Positions 6,558 to 11,602 of a DNA stretch of 11,602 nt are shown here, in pieces. Below the pieces are notes generated by a model, which saw only the letters and a program-made list of their open reading frames with translations, ran no database searches and had not been told where the DNA came from. Position numbers and translations under genes: made by a program. The first letter of the stretch is position 1. Every line of letters starts with the position of its first letter. Source of the stretch: Albidovulum sp. (lineage in GTDB: Bacteria > Pseudomonadota > Alphaproteobacteria > Rhodobacterales > Rhodobacteraceae); NCBI GenBank assembly GCA_030837825.1, contig JAUQYB010000116.1:1-11602 (forward strand). Reading direction: 5' to 3'.

Positions 6558-6577
6558 GACGCTGCTCGCGCGGCGTC
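6558..6577. terminator. Possible shared terminator between convergent genes
   Basis: GACGCTGC (6558-6565) pairs with GCGGCGTC (6570-6577), with one T-G wobble, around the loop TCGC. It lies in the 25-bp gap between the o-spanin stop and the convergent helicase stop, and it overlaps the latter. On the minus strand it is followed after a few bases by TTTT; on the plus strand only by CCTTTCT. It could act weakly in both directions, but the T-tracts are poor. Confidence 0.35.
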
Positions 6578-9524
6578 AGACCTTTCTCCGGCGCCTTGGC
6601 GTGGAGATGGCTGGCTGATTGCCGTTCGCGATCTTCGCTTTTCCGGTACAGGTCGGATAGCGCACGCAGCCGAGGAACTTGCCGAAGCTGCCGCTGCGTT
6701 CGACCAGCCAGCCATCTTCGCAGACCGGGCACGTCGGATAGTTGGCCCCGCACTCGCATCGCACCTCGCTTTTACCATCGGCATGGCGTGGCAGTGCCGT
6801 GCCGCAGGATGGGCAGGCGGGCAACAGGTTTCCGCAATGCTGCACATGCTCGCATCGATACCAGATGCGGCCATCCTGCCCGGTCACGCCCAGCAATCGC
6901 CCGCCGCATTCGCCGCAGACGTGAGCCTCGGGTTCAGCTCCGGGGGCTGTCGATATTCCGTAGGCGGGGTCTTTGCGGAGCTCGGTCACGAAGGACGAAG
7001 GACGGGCGTTCGAGGCAAGGATCGTCAGGGTATGGCGGGCCCGCGTCATCGCCACATACATGACGCGCCGCTCCTCTGCGTTCTGGAACGCCTCCTCTTC
7101 CGGCGAGACCAGAGACAAGAGGGGGTCGTCGACGATCTCTGACGGGAACCCCATGCGCCCGCTGTCGGCGCTCAGCAAGACGACGTGGTCGGCTTCCAGC
7201 CCCTTCGAGGCGTGGATGGTCTTGAAGTCAATCTTCAGCCGCGAGTATCGGCGCCGCAAACCCGGGATGTCCGGTTCGTTGAAACGGTAGCGGCCGAGGA
7301 GCAGAACCGTCACGGACTTTGCCCCGAGCGCCGCGGCGGCAGACAGGGCGGCAAGCACCTCGTTGAGTTTCCCCTCATCCTCGCCTTTGGACACCGTGAT
7401 GACCTTCATCGCCGGTTCGGTCGCGGTCCCGGCCGGGACAATCTTCTTGTCGATCTGGGCGGGGTTCCGCAGAACGAATGTCCGCGCGGCAAAGGCAATC
7501 TGGTCCACCGAACGGAAGGTGCGGCCGAGGTCGACGGTTCTGTGCACACCAGTCTCGCCGTCGAAGCTGCCGCCGAACTCCCGCCCGAAATGGCGCATCA
7601 GGTGGATGTCGGATCCGGCGAAGCGGAAGATGGATTGCCAGTCGTCACCCACGGCAAAGACGCGCACATCCGGATGCTGGGCCTTCAGCGCCTTCACCAG
7701 CCTTGCGCGGCTTTGCGAGATGTCCTGGAATTCGTCGACGAGGATATGTCGGAACGGACTGACATAGCGGCCGTCCTCTGCATAGCGCGCGGCACGCAAG
7801 ATCATGTCCTCGAAGTCGATCCGGCCCTCCAGACGTCTTTGATATTCCTCGAAGACCGGCGCGAAGACGTCGAGGAACGCCCGGGCGCGTTTGCCAAGCT
7901 TCATCCGGTCTGACTTGGTCTCGCAGTCCTGCAGGCTGTAGCCGCCACTTTTGAACTTGCGCAGGAAGGTTCCGAGCAGCTTGGAAAAGTCATCGACCTG
8001 CTTCAGCTCGACGATCCGGTCATAGATGGTGTCGACCGGCCGGGGGTTCAGGGTGACGTGCGGAGCAAGCTTTTCGGCGAGGCCGGTCAGCAGGCGGCCC
8101 TCCTGCCGTTCATAGCTGTAGGTCTCGACCAGGGTTGTCTGATGCTCGGCGTGGACCTTCCGCTTCCAGTCCATGCCAGCCAGGTATTCGTCGCGGTCCA
8201 CGAAAGGCGCAGTGACCAGCCTTTCGCTGCCGCCCCGCGCCTTCTCGCGCCGCACCCCAAAATGCTCGATGTAGATGCCGCTTTCGGTCAGCCGGAAATC
8301 GGGCTGATAATCGCGCCTGCCGATCTCGGAAACCTTGTGTTCGTAGAGGGGCTCGTATTCGTAGCCGACGCCGTTTTCGTAAAGCCAGTTGGCGATCTGC
8401 AGTTCTTCGTAACTCTTGACCTTTTCGCCCTGCAGTGTCCGCAGGTCTTGGGCTTCCATGTGGGTGTAGAAGTCGTGCTTGGTCTTGAAGTCCCATTCCG
8501 TCTTGGGCTCGACCAGAAAATGCGCGAAGAACTGGATGATCGCCTTCGACACCTCAGACAGGCGGTAGACCAGGTCTTTCAGGATCTGCTTGATCAGGTT
8601 GCTGAAGGCCATGTCGTCGGTGGCATGGTCGGCCAGCGCAGGCTTCGATCCTTCAACGATCCCGATAATGTCATAGGCAATCGCGTGGAAGGTCCGCGCA
8701 ACGATCGGCACGCCGGATCGGGCCTCGACCCGTTCTGACATCTCCTCGGCCGCGTTCTTCGCGAAGGCCAGAAGCAGGATTTCCTCCGGCTGCCGGATGC
8801 CTGCCTTGACGAGATAGGCCGCCTTGGCGGTGATGACGCTGGTCTTTCCCGACCCGGCCCCGGCAAGAACCAGCGTCGCATCTTCATCGACGACGACCGA
8901 AAGGCGCTGTTCCGGCGTCAGCGGCTTGCTCTCGATGGTGTCGAAGAAATCCTTCCAGCGGTCCAGTTCGGCCGTGACGAAGGCGGCGATGGCATTCGCC
9001 CGCGCCGTTCGCGGGTCGGCGACGAATTTCCGGACAGGTGCGATGCGCGCGACGACCTGAGGACCAATGGCATCGGGATTCAGCTTCGATAGAAGGGATG
9101 TATCGAGCTCACGGGCGTCGTCCAGCAGCGGTGCGACCCGGCACGCCGAAGGATAACGCGGCGGTGCCACGAGCACTCGGACCTCGGCAAGGACCCTGTC
9201 CAGCCGCGCTGCTTCCTTCTCGAGGGCTGCCAGATTGAAGCGTGTCCACGCCTCCTTGACCGCTTCAGCGAAGCCTGCGGCAGCGATGTTGCTCGCCGCC
9301 TTTAGCGTGACATCGGCGCGCTCCTGCGAGCTTATTGTCAGCGCAGTCCCAAGCATCCCCTTCCGGAGGGCAGGCGCATTCGTCAGCGCTTGCAAAGGCA
9401 GAGTGGCGATCTGACCGCGTTTCGTGATCCTGATATGGTCCCCGTCTAGCTCCATTGCGCGGGCAGACCCGCCGAAGGGGTCAGCGAAGAAACCAAGCAA
9501 GGGGCGTTGTTGTAGTCGAATCAA
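6576..9524 (-). CDS. HelD-like UvrD/Rep superfamily 1 helicase with inserted PD-(D/E)XK-type nuclease segment and C-terminal zinc ribbons
   Basis: TTG 9524 is the only usual start after the in-frame stop at 9552-9554; a GAGG lies just upstream. The 982-residue protein has a DNA helicase IV-like N-terminal region (1-190). Its SF1A helicase motifs are the Q-motif PLTPEQR (201-207), Walker A AGAGSGKT (221-228), DEFQD (597-601), GDDWQSIFRFAGS (626-638), TIHASKGLE (769-777) and VMYVAMTRAR (821-830). It therefore should be an ATP-driven 3'-5' DNA translocase. Between motifs Ia and II, residues ~370-470 hold S-Y-E-E-L-Q-I-A, Y-Q-P-D-F-R-L (Asp409) and I-Y-I-E-H-F-G (Glu420), a PD-(D/E)XK-like pattern without the usual Lys in the ExK position. 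Residues 870-959 contain three Cys-rich ribbons, the last of topoisomerase type (CPVC...GCVRYPTC). E. coli HelD (684 residues) lacks both additions. Roles in repair or phage defence are both possible. Confidence 0.85.
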   Translation of the reverse strand: MIRLQQRPLLGFFADPFGGSARAMELDGDHIRITKRGQIATLPLQALTNAPALRKGMLGTALTISSQERADVTLKAASNIAAAGFAEAVKEAWTRFNLAALEKEAARLDRVLAEVRVLVAPPRYPSACRVAPLLDDARELDTSLLSKLNPDAIGPQVVARIAPVRKFVADPRTARANAIAAFVTAELDRWKDFFDTIESKPLTPEQRLSVVVDEDATLVLAGAGSGKTSVITAKAAYLVKAGIRQPEEILLLAFAKNAAEEMSERVEARSGVPIVARTFHAIAYDIIGIVEGSKPALADHATDDMAFSNLIKQILKDLVYRLSEVSKAIIQFFAHFLVEPKTEWDFKTKHDFYTHMEAQDLRTLQGEKVKSYEELQIANWLYENGVGYEYEPLYEHKVSEIGRRDYQPDFRLTESGIYIEHFGVRREKARGGSERLVTAPFVDRDEYLAGMDWKRKVHAEHQTTLVETYSYERQEGRLLTGLAEKLAPHVTLNPRPVDTIYDRIVELKQVDDFSKLLGTFLRKFKSGGYSLQDCETKSDRMKLGKRARAFLDVFAPVFEEYQRRLEGRIDFEDMILRAARYAEDGRYVSPFRHILVDEFQDISQSRARLVKALKAQHPDVRVFAVGDDWQSIFRFAGSDIHLMRHFGREFGGSFDGETGVHRTVDLGRTFRSVDQIAFAARTFVLRNPAQIDKKIVPAGTATEPAMKVITVSKGEDEGKLNEVLAALSAAAALGAKSVTVLLLGRYRFNEPDIPGLRRRYSRLKIDFKTIHASKGLEADHVVLLSADSGRMGFPSEIVDDPLLSLVSPEEEAFQNAEERRVMYVAMTRARHTLTILASNARPSSFVTELRKDPAYGISTAPGAEPEAHVCGECGGRLLGVTGQDGRIWYRCEHVQHCGNLLPACPSCGTALPRHADGKSEVRCECGANYPTCPVCEDGWLVERSGSFGKFLGCVRYPTCTGKAKIANGNQPAISTPRRRRKV

Positions 9525-9621
9525 TGAACTGGGCCTCGTAGTCGCGCCGTGTCAGCTTGTGCCGCCGCCAGGGTAGCGCGCAACCTCGATCAGTTGCTTT
9601 GCGAGCGCTGACTCCGGCCCA

Positions 9622-9650
9622 TGCGGAGAATGAGGGCTCTAATCTCCGCA
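9622..9650. repeat. 8-bp perfect inverted repeat, possible operator
   Basis: TGCGGAGA (9622-9629) and TCTCCGCA (9643-9650) are exact complements separated by 13 bp, so the centres of the half-sites lie two helical turns apart. It lies about 100 bp upstream of the helicase start on one side and 120 bp upstream of the abiEi-like gene on the other. No T-tract follows on either strand, so it looks more like a protein-binding site than a terminator. The binding protein is unknown. Confidence 0.4.
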
Positions 9651-9730
9651 AAATCTGCGGTGCATGAGAATGAAAGTCAGGGTCAGATGCGGGTCGGCGC
9701 TGGTTGTTTCAATCTACCCTCGATGTTACC

Positions 9731-9765
9731 AAACCTAGGACAGGACGCACCTTTACCTGAGGTTT
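9731..9765. repeat. Imperfect inverted repeat just upstream of the AbiEi-like gene, candidate autoregulatory operator
   Basis: AAACCTAGG (9731-9739) is complementary, with one extra base, to CCTGAGGTTT (9756-9765), separated by 16 bp. The right arm includes the ribosome binding site of the gene starting at 9773. AbiEi antitoxins are known to repress their own operons by binding inverted repeats upstream of abiEi, so the placement fits; binding here is inference. Confidence 0.35.
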
Positions 9766-9772
9766 TGTAGCT

Positions 9773-10393
9773 ATGCTCGCGACGGATCAGAACCAGCGCG
9801 CCCGCATGATCGATTACATGGAAACTCATGCGCCAGCCCGTTCAAGGGATCTGGCGCCCATAGGCGTGAGCAGGACCACGATCGCGAGGGCAGTGGCAGA
9901 TGGCGTGGTCGTGCGCATCGGGAGGGGACTGTATCAACTGCCCGACAGCGAGCCGGACCTGCATGAGGGGCTGATCGAGATCGCCAAGCTCGCACCCAAG
10001 GCCGTCATCTGCCTGACCTCGGCACTGTCCTTTCATCAACTGACCGACCAGCTGCCACGGCGGGTGTGGATCGCCATCGGTGCCAAGGACTGGGCACCGA
10101 AGATCGAATACCCCCGCACCCGCATCGTGCGCTTCCGAGAGCCCTACCTGACGAATGACATTGAGACCCATCGCATCCGCGGCGTGGAGGTGCGTGTCTA
10201 TTCCATCGCCAAGACGATAGCCGACGCATTTCGGAACCCGAAGCTGCTGGACCGATCCGTTACCATAGAGGCGATGAAGGCGGCGCTGGGCGCGAGGAAG
10301 GCCATGGCTGGCCAGCTCGCTGCAGCCGCGCGCGAGAACGGGGCATGGAACCAGATGCGTCCGTATCTGGAAGCACTGGCATCATCAGGATAA
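9773..10393 (+). CDS. AbiEi-family antitoxin/transcriptional regulator, without AbiEii partner
   Basis: ATG 9773 has a GAGG 10 bp upstream. The 206-residue product begins with a winged helix-turn-helix domain (residues ~8-57: M-I-D-Y-M-E, then S-R-D-L-A-P-I-G-V-S-R-T-T-I, ending with the wing R-I-G-R-G-L-Y-Q-L-P-D). A C-terminal AbiEi domain follows, with C-L-T-S-A-L-S-F-H-Q-L-T (residues ~78-90), VWIAIG, and VRVYSIAKTIADAFR (residues ~142-156). AbiEi is the antitoxin of the type IV AbiE abortive-infection system; it represses the operon and neutralises AbiEii, a nucleotidyltransferase-like toxin. No AbiEii gene follows: only 81 bp separate the stop from the ParD start. It may therefore be a solitary regulator, a remnant, or a protein that protects against an AbiEii encoded elsewhere. 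The divergent neighbour is the nuclease-helicase. Confidence 0.8.
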   Translation: MLATDQNQRARMIDYMETHAPARSRDLAPIGVSRTTIARAVADGVVVRIGRGLYQLPDSEPDLHEGLIEIAKLAPKAVICLTSALSFHQLTDQLPRRVWIAIGAKDWAPKIEYPRTRIVRFREPYLTNDIETHRIRGVEVRVYSIAKTIADAFRNPKLLDRSVTIEAMKAALGARKAMAGQLAAAARENGAWNQMRPYLEALASSG

Positions 10394-10421
10394 CGGCGCG
10401 GCGAAGGATGCCGAACCAATC

Positions 10422-10456
10422 TTGTCTGCGTGTTCATTTTTGCGTATCTTGAACAC
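10422..10456 (+). promoter_or_regulatory. parDE promoter with overlapping palindromic operator
   Basis: A -35-like TTGTCT (10422-10427) and a -10-like TATCTT (10445-10450) are exactly 17 bp apart, each matching four of six consensus bases. A perfect 7-bp inverted repeat, GTGTTCA (10430-10436) and TGAACAC (10450-10456), spans the spacer and -10 box. Ribbon-helix-helix ParD proteins commonly repress their operons by binding such repeats, so this is the likely autoregulatory site. The ParD start lies 18 bp further on, behind GGAGG (10465-10469). Confidence 0.6.
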
Positions 10457-10474
10457 AGAAGAATGGAGGCCACT

Positions 10475-10729
10475 ATGTCCCAGACTACGACGATGACTGT
10501 CCGCATCAGCGGCGCGCTGAGCGAGTTTGTGGCGTCGAACGTGGGCGAGAACGGGTCGTACGAGAACATCAGCGAGTACGTGCGCGACCTGATCCGACGC
10601 GACAAGGAGAGGGCGGAGCGGGAGGCGTTTGATCGTCTGAAGGCTGAACTGACGCGTGCCTTCGCAGCGCCGGAGGAAAGCTATCGCCCGTTGACCCCTG
10701 CCGAGGTGATCGCCCGGAACCGGGGCTGA
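10475..10729 (+). CDS. parD: ParD-family ribbon-helix-helix antitoxin
   Basis: ATG 10475 is preceded by GGAGG at ideal spacing. The 84-residue product has an N-terminal RHH fold: strand TTMTVRISG (residues ~4-13), helix ALSEFVASNV, then a second helix starting at ENISEYVRDLIRRDKE (residues 30-45), the signature of ParD/CopG antitoxins. The C-terminal half is charged and probably disordered until it wraps around the toxin. ParD neutralises ParE and represses the operon as a dimer or with toxin bound. It is followed by the toxin gene after only 4 bp, so the pair is surely co-transcribed and coupled. The upstream promoter carries a matching palindrome. Confidence 0.88.
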   Translation: MSQTTTMTVRISGALSEFVASNVGENGSYENISEYVRDLIRRDKERAEREAFDRLKAELTRAFAAPEESYRPLTPAEVIARNRG

Positions 10730-10733
10730 CGAC

Positions 10734-11045
10734 GTGGCCATGCGCATCCAGGAGGCCGCATCGCTGCGGCTTGACGAGATCTACCGCTACACCCGCGACC
10801 GCTGGGGCGCCGAGCAGGCGGATCGGTACATCACTGACCTCTTCGCGGCGTTCGACCAGATCGAAAGCCATGGCATCACGTCACGCCCAATCCCGGCTGA
10901 GTTCGGAGTGGAGGGCTTCTACTTCCGGCACGCGCATCATTTCGTGTACTGGCGGCGGCTGTCGAACGGGGACGTCGGCATCGTGACGATCCTGCACGAG
11001 CGGATGCACCAGATGGACCGGTTTCGTGAGGATCTTCCGAAGTGA
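10734..11045 (+). CDS. parE: RelE/ParE-family toxin
   Basis: GTG 10734 is chosen because it gives the M-A-x-R-I N-terminus common in ParE proteins and places a GGGG run about 8 bp upstream; ATG 10740 is an alternative, two codons shorter. The product is 103 residues with the ParE fold: I-Q-E-A-A-S-L-R-L-D-E-I-Y-R-Y-T-R-D-R-W-G in helix 1, Y-I-T-D-L-F-A-A-F-D-Q-I in helix 2, then the G-F-Y-F-R-H-A-H-H-F-V-Y-W-R strands and V-T-I-L-H-E-R-M at the C-terminal strand. ParE toxins inhibit DNA gyrase and trigger the SOS response, while RelE relatives cut mRNA; sequence and the ParD partner favour ParE. It is the last plus-strand gene before the convergent rRNA operon. Confidence 0.85.
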   Translation: MAMRIQEAASLRLDEIYRYTRDRWGAEQADRYITDLFAAFDQIESHGITSRPIPAEFGVEGFYFRHAHHFVYWRRLSNGDVGIVTILHERMHQMDRFREDLPK

Positions 11046-11123
11046 CGGATGCCCCCGGCGACGATTATCCGCACCCTCGATGGGGGGCTCGCAAAACGTT
11101 GACCAGGTGTTGACAAGAATTTC

Positions 11124-11155
11124 AAAAGCAAAAACCCGACGGTTTACGTCGGGTT
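11124..11155 (-). terminator. Intrinsic terminator of the rRNA operon
   Basis: On the minus strand AACCCGACG (plus 11155-11147) pairs with CGTCGGGTT (plus 11141-11133), a 9-bp perfect stem with a 5-base loop, followed by a T-rich run TTTTTGCTTTT (plus 11134-11124). It lies 27 bp beyond the 3' end of the tRNA, so it ends the 23S-5S-tRNA transcript. On the plus strand there is no T-tract after the stem, so it should not serve the parE transcript efficiently. Confidence 0.85.
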
Positions 11156-11182
11156 CTAGGTATCTGATATCGTTGAGGATTT

Positions 11183-11259
<77 letters not shown>

Positions 11260-11329
11260 CCAATTCTGGCCCGGAACAATCGATTTGTCTGGGCCGCATC
11301 GTGTCGAGAGATACGCGTGCTTCTTGCTA

Positions 11330-11447
11330 GGTTTGGCGGTGACCTACTCTCCCACATCTTGAGATGCAGTACCATTGGCGCTGCGGCACTTAACGGCCGA
11401 GTTCGGGATGGGATCGGGTGTTTTGCTCGCGCTATGACCACCAAACC
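11330..11447 (-). rRNA. rrf: 5S ribosomal RNA
   Basis: The minus strand reads GGTTTGGTGGTCATAGCGCG at its 5' side and ends GGTCACCGCCAAACC, with the paired terminal helix and the conserved internal segment CCCGATCCCATCCCGAACTC. The length of about 118 nt is normal; mature ends may be one or two bases inside the given limits. It is separated from 23S by a ~70-bp spacer that contains an imperfect CCAG-GAAG/CTTC-CTGG stem (11490-11513), probably part of precursor processing. It is separated from the tRNA by another ~70 bp. Confidence 0.95.
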
Positions 11448-11516
11448 GAGAAAGAAGCACGACAATCAATCGTCCAAGATCGCTTTTGACCAGTGAAGTC
11501 TGGCTTCTGCTGGATC

Positions 11517-11602
11517 AAATCAAGCCTATCGAGCAATTAGTACCGGTCAACTGAACGCCTCGCAGCGCTTACATCTCCGGCCTATCGACGTGGTCGTCTT
11601 CC
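11517..11602 (-). rRNA. rrl: 23S ribosomal RNA, 3' end (cut by window edge)
   Basis: On the minus strand the sequence GATAGGCCGGAGATGTAAGC, followed by GCGAGGCGTTCAGTTGACCGGTACTAAT in shorter matches, is the highly conserved 3' terminal part of bacterial 23S rRNA (E. coli has GATAGGCCGGGTGTGTAAGC and CCGGTACTAAT). The mature 3' end is near CGATAGGCTTGAT, about 11515-11520; the exact base is not determined. The rest of the gene continues out of the window to the right. Confidence 0.93.

Larger units (their letters stand above)
9525..9772. other. Divergent intergenic region between helicase and abiEi-like gene
   Basis: These 248 bp separate two divergently transcribed genes and must carry both promoters. 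No convincing ORF is present. It is less GC-biased towards the right half. It contains two inverted repeats, annotated separately. A GAGG at 9759-9762 is the likely ribosome binding site for the plus-strand gene at 9773. A weak TTGTTT (9704-9709) could be a -35 box, but no good -10 is seen 17 bp later. Confidence 0.5.

Noticed and set aside
8058..8738. 226-codon plus-strand frame opposite the helicase
   Set aside because: The helicase frame carries all conserved motifs across this interval. The plus-strand translation has no motif and reflects codon bias of the opposite strand.
11046..11123. Possible gene or promoter between parE and the rRNA terminator
   Set aside because: TTGACA at 11110-11115 resembles a -35 box but no matching -10 lies 16-18 bp downstream, and there is no open frame with a start and ribosome binding site.

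Overview
The window is GC-rich alphaproteobacterial DNA, most likely Rhodobacteraceae (Rhodobacter/Paracoccus-like). This is inferred from three things: a gene-transfer-agent-type tail protein next to a DUF2793 tail protein, the transposase families present, and an rRNA operon that ends 23S-5S-tRNA-fMet. No species can be named from the sequence alone.

Layout. (1) 1-2460 is a pile-up of mobile-element debris. The 5' end of an IS3-family element (1-141) has inserted into a ferredoxin/rubredoxin-reductase-type flavoprotein gene, and only the C-terminal part of that gene remains (142-930). Next comes an IS5-family (IS427-like) element on the minus strand, with a frameshifted two-frame transposase (1003 to about 1790). 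It is followed by the 5' two-thirds of an IS110-family element (about 1800 to 2455). (2) 2455-6550 is the right-hand end of a prophage or GTA-like late operon on the plus strand. It holds the C-terminus of the tail/host-specificity protein, cut off by the IS110 remnant, then a DUF2793 tail-fibre protein, a small holin-like membrane protein, an M15A peptidase endolysin with a C-terminal membrane anchor, and an overlapping pair of very small genes that look like an inner-membrane spanin and a lipoprotein spanin. No head genes and no integrase are in the window. (3) 6576-9524 (minus) encodes a 982-residue HelD-like UvrD superfamily 1 helicase. It carries an inserted PD-(D/E)XK-type nuclease segment and C-terminal topoisomerase-type zinc ribbons. 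(4) 9773-11045 (plus) carries an AbiEi-type antitoxin/regulator with no AbiEii partner, followed by a ParD/ParE toxin-antitoxin pair. The ParD/ParE pair has a recognisable promoter-operator. (5) 11124-11602 (minus) is the distal end of an rRNA operon: 23S 3' end, 5S, initiator tRNA-Met and an intrinsic terminator.

How the parts work together. The phage genes form a host-attachment plus lysis module: tail tip, fibre, holin, endolysin and two spanins. Its upstream part has been removed at an IS110 junction. The nuclease-helicase, orphan AbiEi and ParDE form a small accessory cluster, possibly defence-related, between the prophage remnant and the rRNA operon. That they act together is speculation. 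The best candidates for under-described biology are the multi-domain helicase with its regulatory neighbourhood, the out-of-frame spanin pair, and the terminator-like hairpin inside the lysis cassette.
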